From: Acanthaster planci
Taxonomy: Eukaryota; Echinodermata; Asteroidea; Valvatida; Acanthasteridae
Assembly (NCBI RefSeq): GCF_001949145.1
Contig: NW_019091369.1
Coordinates: 2,421,326-2,485,325 of the forward strand
Length of the DNA stretch: 64,000 bases
Direction: 5' to 3'
Notes under the pieces: generated by a model
Told to the model about the DNA's origin: nothing
What the model saw: only the letters and a program-made list of their open reading frames with translations
Databases searched by the model: none
Translations under genes and position numbers: made by a program
In this document: positions 27,801-42,800 of the stretch, piece by piece
Layout of the letters: each line of letters opens with the position of its first letter
How positions within the stretch are numbered: position 1 is the stretch's first letter

Positions 27801-30800
27801 CAACCGTAATTACTACACGTTGGGAGTCCGTCACAAGCACATCAAATGCCTGTTCAGCCAACTGAGATGCCCAACGGTAGACTTGCAACTCGTAAAGAAT
27901 TCATGTGACATTTGCACAAGAGCGGGGCCACAGCAGTGGCAGCACCCCCTCGGATTAGCCTGCCATTTAATAGGAAAGACACTGTGCTTGACCCTACACC
28001 GTCGTCTTCAATACCCCCCCTTGCACCTTCTTCCCCAGTACAACTGTGCACTTGGTTGTACCATGGCCTTGTGGTTAAGAGCATCGGAATCGTAGTTGGC
28101 GGGTAAAGCCGCAGGTTGGGGGTTCGAATCCAGCCTGGGGTCATGGCGCTTTGTCTTTCTCCACCCAGGAGTAATTGGGTACCCTGTTAGGACCGAGATG
28201 GTGATTGTGGTTGATTTAGCTGCGTTGTGTTGAAATGGCAGCACTAAGCTGTATACTCTCCAGGGAGCTGAGAGGGTATTTGGAATGTTTCATGGGCTCA
28301 GTGAGCAGGGGTAATAATATTGGAATTGCACCTCGATCGGTTTTCCCAGATAAGTGCACTACATAAATCTACATTATTATTATTATTAAGTCTTTTCGTA
28401 GAGTTATGTCATGCTTAATTTGGCCCCAGTTGGGTAAAATTTGTGCCGTTCTTACTGCGCATTGAATTTTTGATAGAGGGAGCCAGCAAAAATTTCTGTG
28501 ACCTCACAGAGGAAGAAAGAACCAACGCATGACCGTGTATCTGCATTATTAAGGGAATCTATCAGTGATGGAAGTGAATGAGAACAACAGGGTTTTCTCA
28601 AACTCACATGGCATGTAAAATGCTGCAGAAATGTCACAAGCGCACAATTTACCCCTTGGCCTAACAAATGAAACTCAATGAACCATGCAGTTATCTCATG
28701 GTTTAAGTCAGAAGCACGTGCATATGAACCAGTTTCCTCTGGTCCCTGCATTCCGAGGGCAACAACATTCCCCAGGTTGTCTGATTTTTCCTCCCGCCCG
28801 TCTTCTCCGCTGACCCGTCTCGGGCACTGTTGCAAAGGCCGTTCACGCCTCCCTTGATAACTTATTCAATTAGCCACCTGAGGGGTCCCGTCGCCTGTCA
28901 TTCGTGACCCGATTCGTGTATGTGCTCGCCTCCTTTTAGCCCGATTTGATCAGAAAAACTTCTCGGCACTCGCGAACGGCACAGAAACAATCTGAAGAGC
29001 CTCACAGGCTTCCGGTATGATAACGCCATCGCAACTGACGCGCCAATGTCAGAGTCAAGTTTGCGGTTACATAAATCTGCATATGAACACCTGCCAGCGG
29101 TAATATTACGACAAGGTGAGAGCACTTCACTGCCATTCAACGCTGTGGGTACAGCTGTACCCTGCTTCACTGTGTTTACTTCCACAGAACCTTGGCGAGA
29201 GAAACTCAAGGAACATGTATAAACACCATAAATGTGTGCATGCTCAAATGAGAGAGGTTCATCATCTAGTCAGCTGTCTTTTAGAGGCCTCCATAATAGT
29301 AATCTCTTTTTTTTTCCATTCAAAAATTTAGGTCACTGCACTGTATTTTTAACCACACTTTTGAAACTGCTCTCAACCTGATTACATTGTAGTTTACTTC
29401 TGAGCATACAATACATGTACTTAGTCATTTTGTTACAAAAGCAGTGGCCTACAAGGTACTCATACATGTATGTGTAGGGAAATCTTGGCATGTATAATAA
29501 TAACAGTAAAAATGGAAAAGTTCTTATGCACCATTCCCTTAAAATGATCAACAGCGCAGTACAAGTTGACGTAAAAAATAATGGATTTAAGAAATGAAGG
29601 GATGAATTAATGTCACTGCGTTATATACAGAGACATATTATACACGTGTACACACGGACTGTATACTTTCTGCAGCGGGGAAAAATCCCGGGGTATCGAG
29701 GCTGCCCGATGAAACATTTTCTCGGGTGGAAATATCAGGTCCAAGGTTTGGGATAAACAGAGGAATTATGCAATACACAGACACCTTTTTCAAACTCTGA
29801 GGTAGAATGACACCTTATAATAATCCTGTAGCTTTGCCATCCCATAAATTAAAATCAAATTAGAAATCCTCCATGAAATCTGCAAAGCCTGAGTAGGAGA
29901 GGGAGAGGTGTAATAAGCCTTTTGCAAATTAAATTTGAATAAAAATCTGGTACACCGAGTTCTTTAAATTCACACGAACATAACAATATGAATTTTCCAT
30001 ACTAGAGACACACCTCGTGATTTGCACAAAGGAACCAGTCCATTCCAGAGATGATGGTTGCCATGCAAAAGCTTGCTCTGAATCACAAGGTTCATGTATA
30101 GCAACAGTGTCTTTAGTCTGGAGAATTCAAATTATGTTTAAATGCAAACAAATAACTCAGTGTATCAGATTTAATTCAATTTTAACTCGCAAAATGCTTA
30201 TTACATGTATGTATGTATTCCCAGTCAAACCAGACCATCTGGTGGCCTCAGGTAAGAGAAATGGAGCATTAACCTCTTTTCAAGTGGTGGCTGCTGTTAG
30301 GTGCCATTATTCCCTTTTCTGATGTTCCAATGATAGCAGAAAATTGATCGCCGATAGCGCACGGCAGCACAGCAAGCTTTGCGGCAGCCTACTTGTATGG
30401 TGATTCGCTGGGCCTTCCATGATTCACCCGTAGACTGTCTGGGCCCAGACTCGGGAGAAAAATGCCCTGGTGTACATGTACGTGTGTGTGCATGATGACG
30501 TGCGACGGGTCATTAACGTCGTCATGAATTCCTGTTTAGTTTTTTGTGGAGCAGCCCTGCGGCAGGCAGCAGCAGAACTACGGATGGGGGACATGTGAGG
30601 GGATAATGAAGCCCTTGATTTTTTTCTCCCTTTTTTTGGGGGGGGGGAGTGAGTGGGAAAGCCAAGGGATATGACTGCCACCAATTGGAGTATCGTTAAT
30701 GCCCACCACTCCTGGCAATGATTTCCTGACAAACAACGGGACAGATCAAGATGTTGCACTGTCACCGGCTCCGCTTTCTGTGTCAACAAGTCTGTCAGTT

Positions 30801-33800
30801 TAAAGGAAAAGTCTCTAAAAAAGGAAAAACACTGCAGAACAGACGCTCTGTAACCACAATCTCTTCTTTGGGGAAGTGACGTTTCTACCAGTATATTATG
30901 AACTAAAGGTTCCAGCCACTGAAAATTGGATCCCCAAAAGTTGTCTGAGACAATTTTTAAAAGACAGACTGGGCCTCGTTCAACAATACAGGGGTGTACG
31001 CAACAGCTATAGGATGTACACTACCACACCAGTACATGTCCTTCTCGCGTTTTTTTGAAAAAACGATCACTTTTCCTCTTTTAATGAACACATTCTGAGA
31101 GTGCTTAATAAAAAGGGCAAAGAATTGGTGGAAGTTCTGTTGAAGTTCTGGTTTTTAAAATTCAAAAAAAAAAAATGTTCCCAGGTGTCATCACCCACTG
31201 TCCAATGTACATGTAACTTCTGCGCATTCATCCATGTATAAACGTGTTTTGGGGGGCAATCGTGGACGTTCCTATTGTCCTCTTTTCTTCATACTTTTTT
31301 GGAAGGCCTCTAATATGTTTTGTACACGTTTGGCAATCGTGGACGTATCGGGAATCGTGGACGGTCATTAATTCTTTTGTGTAACATCCACGATTGTTTG
31401 GGGCCATCAGTGCATACATACATGTACAGTGTACCAGTGTGCACTGCGCTATTGGATGAGGTGGTGAAATATGGGAAAATGAGCATTGGCTGACCCGAGG
31501 AAATTGGTTCACACCTGTGCATACATGTACATGTATATGTATATTCCTTCCTATGCTGTTCTGTGATATTTCCTGGAAAGGCTGGCTGTCTGCAATTTAT
31601 GTCGCACATGTGGTAAATGTATCAATAAGCACATGTGCACAAGTACAATTGTACATGTGCAGTGCACGTATCTGACAAGTTACACTATTCATGTGTACAT
31701 GTGTAGCATGCATGTAAAGTACATGTACATGTTTGAAGAACTTCTTACGTACACGGTACACTGTACAGGTAAGCAGATGTACATGTACATGTCCTAATGC
31801 CAATGACCATTCAAGTGTCTATCAAACACGAATAAGCACCTGAAGTGCCAATAAAGAGTGCCAGTGACAGGCAATCAATCTTTAGTAACAGGTCTGTCCA
31901 CGTAAGTAACTACCGGGGTAAGAGGGACAAGCCCTAAGCGGATGCCCGTTCCCCCCCCCCACACACACACACACCCATTTGAAATCTTTGAATAATCTCC
32001 ACTGAAATGCAGCTGCAGCCTACATTCTTGTGGTGTCCCCTTGAAAAAATGTGTGGATCCCGGGAGCTCCCCCCCCCCGGACATTTAGCCCTCGTTACAC
32101 CACTGCTCCTGCCCCAAGAACTGTGGGATTTGTAGTCGTGCGGATGATCAGTCCCACAGTTTTGGGGGTAACCGCCCTACTACTGCAATGCTATTCCTTT
32201 AAGGGACCTACAAACAAGCTCATCTCAAGTTGTGTTATTTCACCATTAGAGAAGGGACTCGGAGCCTGATACCTGGTATCAGTGGAGATCCGTATTGTTG
32301 GGGACTTTCCTGGGCGAGGCACTGAACACAGCTCAAGGGGGATGAAATTCGGGAATCTGGAGGAGGATGACAACTGCTTTGGCTTAGCTGAGTCCGTGTC
32401 CAAAACGGGTTTCCAGAGCTACGGCTAGGTCTATTGTCTATGTGTCTCCATACATTTCCAATGGAGCGAAGACCTAGACCTGGCTCTAGACAAGAGATGC
32501 AGCCTGAGGGAAGTCGGTAACCACAATCTACAATGTACACCTACTGCGGTCAAACCCTAATCTGTTCTTTAATTGACGGAGATCAATGCTGTCCATCATT
32601 TTATTTTTAGCAGTGGGGGGCCTTTGTCAATGCAGGGACTGTAAAGACGTTTCTCCATAAATGCATCCGTGGCCAAGTAGAGGCAAATCTATATACACAT
32701 TTATTAAACAATGTCTGTATCATTGAGTACATGGGTACACTCATGTACATGGCAGGGCATTGACACAGTAGAAATTATTTTCTGAATGGGTAAGCTGTGA
32801 CATTTCGGAGATGAACCCTGACAGTGCTTTCTATTTAGAGTGGGAATGACATCTGTGTGAAAGGTGAAAATTGGACTGACAAATGACCCACTGTTTCATT
32901 CTCCAGAGAGAAGTCAAAACTAGAAGCAATGCAAGTTTTCATCCTTTATACTGTATATTATGTACTTAGTACAAGACCCACATTTTAGATCCCTCAAATA
33001 ACTCTTTTGTGCAGCAAGGGAAACGGTTGAAAAATTTCGCATTCTAGATATACCGGTCCCGGAACATCCCGGTAACTAAAACAAAATTCCCAAGAGAATG
33101 ACTGCTCTTAAAAGGACTGGCTAGGAGGAAAGGGAAAAATTCTGTACAGCATCGTTTCCTCTGATACAACTTACATGTACATTTGCACTAAACATAATTG
33201 ACTTTGTAATACCGTATGCCTACGAGCACAGTTGTGTGATCACTTTAAATTACATGTACATGCAAATGGCTACCTAATGGGGTGCGTCAATACACTTTCA
33301 TGTGTCTTGACGAGAAACAGCACATTTGACAACTACTCCTACGGTCACAGGAAATTGCCGAACCGAAAATATCCCGTTACAAAACATCATGATGCAACCA
33401 TATGCATCTTTAGTCCCTGGAAAAATGAGATTCAAGGGGAAAAAAAAGCAATCGTCAAGCTATCTTACTGATTTGAGGTGACTCAAACACGTGCCTGCCA
33501 AAACTTGCTTCACGCAGCAGGCTTGCCGATAATCTGACAAGATCACCAGCAATGAGGAAAAGAGAGTGTGTGGAATGAGTCACCAATCGTTCAAGTTTAC
33601 GCCACGGCAGCTGTCAGGGACAGAAATTTGTTTTTTCATCCCTTGGCCAGGTTTTCAGGACAGTGGGAAATGAAAATAAACTCCTGCTGTCTCTAGATGT
33701 GACCACAGAACAGAAGATACTCTGAGAGGCCACGCGCGTGGCATCTGTGCGCAAGTCTTGCGTGACTCCACACACAGCTGGCGTGAATTGTAATGACGGA

Positions 33801-36800
33801 ATTTACAAGCTGGCCTCTTTGTATGAATAAGTAGTGTACTCCCCCCAAAATTATGTCTAGTTCCGATTCATGAGAAATGAGCGGGGTTTCCAAATCAGCC
33901 AGAAACAGGAATTTTACTTGTCATTTGAACTTTTTTTCCCCCAGCAACTTTTTCAAATATCAAGAATCAGAAGAAATGTCTTCAGTCAAAGGTACCAGCG
34001 TTAGATTATCAGAGTGAAATTGGGAAAAGAAGTCAGCAAAGCATCCAACAGTGGGGTTAACAGTACCAACAATGTCACTCCGATTTTTCTTTTTGCTAGG
34101 CTACCAACGCAAAACTACGGCTGTGCCGAATATCCAAATAACCGACTATTCAATCGATTCTCGAACGTATCATTTTTTGAATTTGAATATTTGAATGCAA
34201 AATTCATGAAAAGGATGGGGAAATTTTCTTTTGTTTTAAGTCAGAAAAGTTACTCTACGGAGGCTTGTTTCTAGCAGATTCAAATGAAAAGTGTCAGAAA
34301 TCTTATGATGTAAAAAGTAAACTATTCATTAAATAATTTAAAAGGAATAGAAATTTTTAACAGGGCAAGAAGTCTTGTTCATCTCTTAAATCTTGCTAAA
34401 TCGTGGCTGGAGATACTCCTAGATGTGGAAAGCTATTATATTGATCATAATGTACAATTGTGTGTGTTTTTACAAGTGATTTTGTATATTATTCATCAAC
34501 AATCTGCCGGTCGGTGCAACCAAATAATCGGATATTCGATCAAATTGAAAGTCGAATATTCCAATAGTAAATTAATTAAATTGACTCAGCCTTAGACAAA
34601 ATCTGGAAGACTAAACCTCTAAAAAAAAAATCCCAAAAGTTGGATAAAAAATCCTGAAATCCATTATTTTGAAAAGTCACGCCGGTGCACCACAGCTGGG
34701 ACTTGAGTTACATGTAAACCCCATGCTACCATATTTAACCATTTTTCTAAAAAATCCCTGATAACGTCAAAACAAGCTTCAGCATCGGTTACGTCAACTC
34801 CAAAATATGCACAAGTTAACTGACACGTCCACACTGCTTAACTTTGCATACAATGTCATCCTTCACCAACTCACACACGACACAAGAAAACAGTTTCCAC
34901 GGACAGTTCCGGGTGCCTCTTTAAAGTATGCACACAGGCTGTTCAACCTTAAATAAGCACTTTAAATTCCATCTCGTAAATGGATGTCAATGTTTACCAT
35001 TTGCCTTTCTCCCTCTTTCTGGCAGTAGCCTGACCGAATACCATGAATAAATATCCCCCCCTCCCGCCCCCATCATGCTATTAACAGTCTCCCTCCCCCC
35101 CTCCTCGGCGCAATGGTTGCGACTTGGCCTACCTGGCAGGAACGGTCATTGACCAGCTCAATGGACCAGCGGCCCTCGTACTTGATCCACACAAAGATCA
35201 CACCCTGGGCGTCGCATGTTGCCATTTTCTGGAAGGGCTCATTCCAGCGGACGAGGACCACCTGCAAATCAACAACCAAGAGAGACGAAAAAAAAAAGAA
35301 AGAATCATTTCTATTTCTCCAGTTGTCTCAAATCAATCTAAACCTGATCAAGGCAAAGTACTAACTACCACAAGTGAACTATTAGGAATTAATGTCAATG
35401 CCTTGTAACACCAACGATTAACATACATCTGTTCATATCTGATCTACAGTTAGACAAGGAGAAAAGCTCGCTCAATTTTGCATACACACACCTGAATTTG
35501 AAGTTTAAAATTGTTGAGTTTTAAATCTTTTCCAGAAGGATTTGCTGCGTTATGCACCTTGATAACTTAAGCCACTCCATGAATTTGGGAAGTAAATGAT
35601 GTAAATATCTCCTATCAACCCCAAACCCACGGATTGGAGAAGAAATAGGAGGATTTGGGCCTGAAAATAAATTGATGAAAACTGTGAAAGCTGAAGGGTA
35701 GAACTGTACTGGAAGATTTCCTGGATCAGGTGCCCCAGAAATGATTGAAGGAATGAGCCTTTCCTGACAAAGACTCAAAGTCTCCATTTATCATTCTCAC
35801 AGACAATCCTGATCATGATAATGCCGGGCGGCTTAAGGGGAGAAGCTATAATTTTCAAAAAAATTTGGAGCAACTGACTCTCATCTCAGGATCGGCATGG
35901 TTCAGAAGCCAACACAAATCCCGCTGACAATATCCCAGCATCAATACTTGATGGCAACTGAGGGTTTTCGAACCTGTTGTGTTTGGCAAAAGGGTTAAAG
36001 AACATCTATCGAGATTAACGTACTTCAAATTCAGTATGGCCATAAATCCCTTGGGTTTACCTTGGGTATGGCACTAATGTGGCTTCACTCCCTACAGAAC
36101 TTTTGGTTGCCATGGAAAAGAATTAGTAATTATCTCCCCTCCCGGTACTTGGATGGTTTCTGCGTGGGAGGGTCATGTGATTTTTCCAACTAAATACGAG
36201 TACCTGCACGTCAATCACAATGTAATTCTACGGACACATTAAATATTCAAGCGACTTCATATTAAGGGCAAGCTCCGTGAGGACAGGTATGTAATGATGC
36301 TTGTATATTGGCCTCCAAAATCTGCATTTGGAAGACAGAATTTTCTCTTCTGCCCTTGAGTGAAGGAAACCGAGCCCAGAAAAAAAAATACATGGTTAGT
36401 ATTCTCTTTCTCCTGATGAATCACATATTATCAATGAGACTTTTTTGACTGCCGACTCCTGAAATAACATGACGGCAGTGAAAAAAAAAATGAGTGTCCT
36501 AATGTCAGTGTGTTTCTGTTTACTTGCCCTCGGCCGGCGAGAGCAAAATTAAATGAAGAACGCATGGTCTGGAAACCGAACATCATGGGAATATTAGATT
36601 CTATGGCCAATTCAGCGACGACACTGCAATGCTCCGCAATTCGAGAGTCATGGGCCTGTCCTAAAGAGATAGAGATTGCTGGACGAGTGTTGCAGGAGAG
36701 GGCCGACTGGCCCCAGGACAAAGACGAAGGGAGATTCTTTTCGGGTTTTTTCCCTCTCCGTCTTCTTCATCTTAATTTTTTTCTCCGGCAGATTTCTAAA

Positions 36801-39800
36801 CTGGCACTGAATTATTGCAGTAGATCTAATAAGTGTCGAATTATACGCTGTTTGATTAGGTTAGAAATTGGTAGGGGATATAGATATACCGCTGGATGGC
36901 TGCAGATGCCTACTGCATACAGGGTTAGAATTACATGGCTGGGGGTAACAAACCGGGCAAGGGAAAGGTTAGATTGGACATGTTGGAGAGGATGAATATC
37001 CTATACATGAACAATCCATACGCAACATACTGTACAATGTATGTACATAAATGATACACTCATACGCTGCAGCCGATGTTGTGTAGGCTAGTACATGTAC
37101 ATGTATGTGCATACACAGGCCTGGATGGTACAGTATACATGTAAGTAGGCTTAGTGGGTAATTTTAAAAGACACATGTAAAATTGTTTTGTGTTGCGCAG
37201 TCCATTTTTAACATACATGTATGTGTCTATGCGCACTGCACCAGCAAATCTTCGCATGCTGCATATTTTGCTGCTACAAGTGGGGAAAAAAGTCATACTG
37301 TAATTTGTACCGGGTAGCTCTTGTTTCTTCAAAGTTTTTGCAGAGGGAAAACTCTGTAAACCCCCCCTACACTATGTTTGTTGTTTCATGAAAACGTGAC
37401 ATGGATGTGTATTTACTCCTAAAGTGCTGCAGACTGTCACCAATATACACATATGTCCTTTCAACATCTTTGTTTGTGAGTAAGTACTGTGCGTGCTTTA
37501 AACGTACATGTACATGCACCTAGATACATATGGTGTCAATTACACACATTTCCATAAACGCCCAAAGGATGCATCCCAAACACATTAAAACTGAGTACAT
37601 GTACTGGCTACATGTAAAATGGACATAGGCCTACGTGTACAGTTGACTCTTGTTCTAAAGAACACTGTTACAACAGAACATTGTTTACAAAGAGCAAAAT
37701 TTTGAGAATTCCAATTTCTTCAGTTCTTGTGTTTTCTTTTGTTTTCCCACTCCTTTCATGACAAAATCCAAAGAAATTTGTCTGATCCTGTTAACTTTAT
37801 GACAAAAGAGGACTGAATGCGTTTGCATGCACTCGAACATCACATTGACTTGCAAGGTCCAGGTTTGTGTCTGTGATGCATTTTTCAATTACCCGCAGAT
37901 TAGCACCACGCAGAGAGCAAGAGGACTACCTCTGGAGTGGGCCCTTGCCAACTGTCTCTCTCAGTTTGCCTGGCTAAAAGCGACCTTTGCCATTTTCACT
38001 GAAATTTCTGCCGCAGTCAGCTGGAATTCTGAACCCTTATAAATACCAGGAGAGTTAATTGACTGTACGCTTCCAATTTACCAAATTTACCAAATTCACC
38101 CTGCACCATCGTTCTCTGGAAAGATACGTTACACATTGACAAAAGAAATTACGAAGTCATTTAATATACTTTAAACACTTTAGTAGCTTTACAAGTTCAC
38201 CCAATTCTTTTTCACAATTTTTAATGAACCTACATCTGTAGATGACCAAAGCACACATACAGCGTTACAAATTTAGGTACAACCTTTGTTATAATGTTCT
38301 AATAAACTTGCATGTATGAGTACGGTAGCATACAACCAGTACATACATGAAGAAGCTTGCTGTTAAATTCAGTATTTTAGACTGAGTTCGGGGGTTACAT
38401 AGGCCTACACCATAATTTATTGTTTGTGTACAACAATACCACCCGTCATTGGACTTTGACTTTAGCGGGCATTTCAAGCTGATGGGCATGTATACTGAAA
38501 AGTGCATGTAATGGTACAGTGAACATACGTGAATGTATGTACAACATTACATGTGTACTGTGTGTACTTATGCACATTCCAAAGCATAGATCTGCAAAAT
38601 CCCGCAGTAAGATCGGGCTTGCTGATTTTTAGACCCGTGAAAAACACTGAGCCGATTTTTTCACGAGACAGTTTACGGTCCATAAATTCCACCGTATTGC
38701 TGCACTTGACCCTCCCGTGGTTTACCTACGTGTGCACATGTACGGAACTTTGCCTTCACGAAGTCCTCTAGCAGTACCCGTCAGTATAAGTTGAGGCTGA
38801 GAAAATGATATCTTGGAGCAAAGCAGAGGATTTCAAGTGTGGTATCACACAAGGTACGGTACGGTCTGGCCCAAGACCTTGACAGAAGGCGTCCTTCCAA
38901 ATCTGCCACAAGTTTTTGCCGGATACATACAGCCTCAATTCTCCAAAACCACTGCACTCGGAGGATATTGGAGGATTGAGGACAGTTAGGGTTAACGCGC
39001 AAACGTGTACATCCGGCGTGGGCCTTGGTTCAATATTTACAGGAGGCCGGCAATAGTGCATACATGTATGTACGGCATACAGATGCTGTCTGCCCGCTAT
39101 CATGTACGCGAACAACACAAGAGCTCACTCAGCCAAGGCACTCAGGGACACACAGCAAATTGCGGAGATGTTTATTCGCTCCGGTTAGCCGAAACCCATC
39201 AATACCGTATCATGCAGCATCTTATGAAAGTCCAAAGGTACGGATTTGTGTCACTGGTTCAAGTTTCCGCAGCACCGGCAAGCACATACATGTAAACTGC
39301 GAGCTTTGCATGAAACTATCTTCTTTCAGGAGTATGAGTACTATTACCACCTGTCATGACCTGTAGAGTATTTCATTTACTCTGTAAAAATAACACACAC
39401 CTCTGTATTCAGCCTTGCAAGTTGTATAACAATGTCAATTTGGAATCAACACATGCAGGGAAAATAACTTTTCATTTTTACGGAACCCACATAACAATGG
39501 ACACAGTCACAAATTGTGCCCCAACCTCATGGAATGTTGAATGTACATGTATGGCACACATTGTGTGATCTTTTAGTCATATCCAGTCCAGTGATAGCAA
39601 TGTATACACGTACATGTACTTGCATTGCCCAACACAGGAGCGACAGATGGTGTGGGCTTTACTTGGAAATGGCATGGGAATGGTTTCCCTTTGATGGGCA
39701 AAATAACACATGCAGGAACAGGTTCGGGTGTGCAAAGTCTTACACAAATGTACGTGTAGCTAGTGTGGACCCGTGAACAGAATACATGTAGGTCCTACAT

Positions 39801-42800
39801 GCAGGCTGCGCAAACCTTGCACGGACTGAGCTGGGTCCACACTAGCCCAGGTGGACTCCCTGACCGTACTACATTAATGAAATGAAGACAACATCCAACC
39901 TGGGCTAGGTCCACACAGGGGTTAGAGGCCCCCTTTTTCTGGAAGAAGTTTGCCAGGCATGAGGGTTATCCGTTGCAATAGGAAGTGGAACTGTGGAGGA
40001 AACTATTAATAGAAATCCAGTGTAGAGGCCGGCTCACAGTGTTTACAAGAAAAATGAGTACTTTCGCTGACCTTTCCCAACGACAGAAAAACCAAGGATG
40101 TCCAAACTCGGTAAATGTTTGTGGGTTTGAACAAACTGAGCACAAGTTATATAGTATGTGCACTGTTGACATGTGGACACTTGTGTGCAAAGTTGAAATT
40201 TTGCCCACAAGGCTGTCTCGTCTTTGCCGATGAGGGTCTCGCTTTTTGTCAGAGAGTGGATACTCACACAAACATGATCTCAGTGCCAAACTGCTACAGT
40301 CAATCCTGTCGCCTGTCGTTCTCAACATTTTCAACCGTTCATAAAACATGCCACACTTCTGATCCATAATTACTCTCCCCTGCAGGCTTGTATCGACTAA
40401 ATGACAAAAACTATTTCACTTTTGTAAAAAAATTGCCACCTGCTTGATCGACCTGTGAACAAAGACTCACGGGTGAGGCACGCACATATGTACATGTACC
40501 AGCAGTATTCAAGCACTTTCAGAACTGCAGGTGTGTGTTAGGCCAGTAACTAGAGCCCTTGAGCTCCTAGAGTCGTTATGGCGGGTAGATTAACTACCCA
40601 CCATAATCTCTCAATCTGTGCTGCCAGACAGACCCATAAAAGAGAAGGGCCAGGTGGAGCTGGTTTCAAGGCCAGGGGAAAAATATGGTAAAATTTAGAT
40701 GGAAATAATTGCGTACTGCAGCAAGAGCCAGTCCACAAGTGCAGTACCTATTACCAAATTGTGCCGATAAAAAAAGGAATGGATGACTTAGGGGAAATTG
40801 AAGCCAACAGAGGCCTTGTTTTAAAAGAGAAGAACAGAAAACAGTGTGTATGTTCGATCATGCTCAGGGGATATTTTGAATTATTGTGTTTTTATCAAGT
40901 TAGAAACCATGTTGGCGTAGGGGTGCTTCCTTTCGAAAAAAGGGACTATCACGGCAATCGTCACTTCCTCCAATTTTGTTTAGACAAGTTGTCAACATAT
41001 TTTCCCCCAGAGAATTTCCCCTCCAGCGACACAATGTGATCCTTTTTTTTTTGCAATTTTTTCTCCTACACGTCAATTTGTTTGTCTCCATCCACGTGCG
41101 GCAGTTACAACAAAGGCGTGCAGTGCCACACTGGATTGAAACGGACGTCACAAAAGAAACACCGGAATTGGATCGCAATCGCTGATGTCTCTCCTTGGCA
41201 GTTTCTTTTATGCACAAGCTGAGAGCTGTTTTCCTTTAATTTGGCGCCAACTTGAATGAAAATTGCTGTTTGCCTGCAAATAAACGTCCTCACAATTTCT
41301 TGGCCCCTGTGGCTTCCCCCGCAGCTTCCCCCGCAGCTTCCCCCGCAGCATTTGTGAGACTACATGCACTGGCAGGAACCTGTACTGTCTTTCCATGGCA
41401 AAGCAGGTACACAAACTCTTGTGCTATGGGTTTGAACGTGAACGGACGTCTTTAAGAATCATGGATTACGGGCACAAGACTTGCGAGTACACGTACCAAT
41501 AGCATGAGTACCTTTTGTTACGTTTGTGCTGTACACCACACAAGACATTTTCATGACGACTACAGTATGACGGGTACACTGGCCAACCAACAGAGGCCAC
41601 GTCCTCCGACCCCCTCCCCCGACCAACAAAACGTTTGAAGAAAAGTAAAGAAAGTAATGAGAGAAAGAAGCTTTTTCCATTTCATGTCCGTTCCTTGAAG
41701 TGTAAAAAAAGTACGAGAAAGGGCAATAAAAGCTAGCATTGAAAATGTCATACATTTTTTTTAATACCAACACGTGTTCATGTACAGATCAGAATTGTGC
41801 ACATTTTCAAAAGAAAGCAAAACATTTCGTTTTCAAAGTCGTTCACTGTGAACGCTTACCTCAATACGTATTCAACCGCTAAAAAATGACAGATGAGGCC
41901 CTTAATTTTTCTGAATGGAGGAAATTTCACGCCGGCAATTTTGTTCACGCCCGACTGCTGATACATCTCTCTTTGCACTGCATGAGAGCTACACGTACAG
42001 TCTACATGGATGTCATTCGTCCCATGCCTGTGTGGGTCATGGGCGAGAAGTGAATCATCACGACACGTGCATAATGGACTGCCTCAGAATCGGGTTAACT
42101 TCAGGCTGTGGCTTATTAATATTCTATTAGCATGCGAGTGAACATGGCCACAGCCAGAGACAAGAAAGTCCATTTCAGATAAAGCCATTTCTTGAATTAG
42201 TGCATAAACATGTCCGTGTACATCAGGTATTAAACTATTGGAGTGCATGTACTTCTGCTCGTTATCTTTCTCCTTTTTTTTATTTCTCTTTTACCACCCC
42301 TTCCCTGGCACTCAGCACGGGACATGACAAAAAGCCAACATGCAGCCTGTAGATCCAAAATGGATCAGTGAAATGAGCTCTTAAATCGAGGGAAACTAAC
42401 TTTTCCCCCCCCCCAACATTTCATGCGTGCTTCGTTAATTTTTTCTGAATGTGAAATTTCTATGTGTTTATGTTAATGGTAAGCATCTGCATATATGCAG
42501 ATTCATAGAAGTAGGGATTTGGATGTCCAGGGGCCAATTTCACGGAGCTGTTTAAGCACAGAATTTGCTTACATGTAAACATGGAAAAGCTTGCTTAATA
42601 AACAAGGGTTACCAGCTCAATATCCATGTGATTGTCATGCTAACCAAAAGACAGGTAAATACCATTCCAAAACAATATACATCACAAGAAGTTTTGGATG
42701 GTAACCTGATTTATCAAACAAGGTTTTTTCATGCTTAAACAAATGTTTTGCTTAAGCAGCGCTATGAAATTGGCCCAGGAGATGAAAAAAACAATTTGTT

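Larger units (their letters stand above)
26600..35132. other. TULP4 intron 2-3 (8.5 kb)
   Basis: No gene recognised. It contains a full tRNA-derived SINE (28058-28389), an ACATGTAC cluster (31500-31800), a local repeat of AATCGTGGACG (31250-31400) and a short CA run near 31961. The blocks 28440-29150 and 30290-30800 are compositionally complex. Confidence 0.6.

Noticed and set aside
28058-28140. Functional tRNA gene
   Set aside because: A and B boxes are present, but the arms do not form an obvious cloverleaf and the sequence continues into a SINE body and ATT tail.
31500-31800. CRISPR-like array of short repeats
   Set aside because: Words are palindromic, irregularly spaced and of variable length, in animal DNA; no array structure.
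36510-36995. 161-codon plus-strand ORF in a TULP4 intron
   Set aside because: No family resemblance and no supporting gene structure; kept only as a possibly regulatory block.
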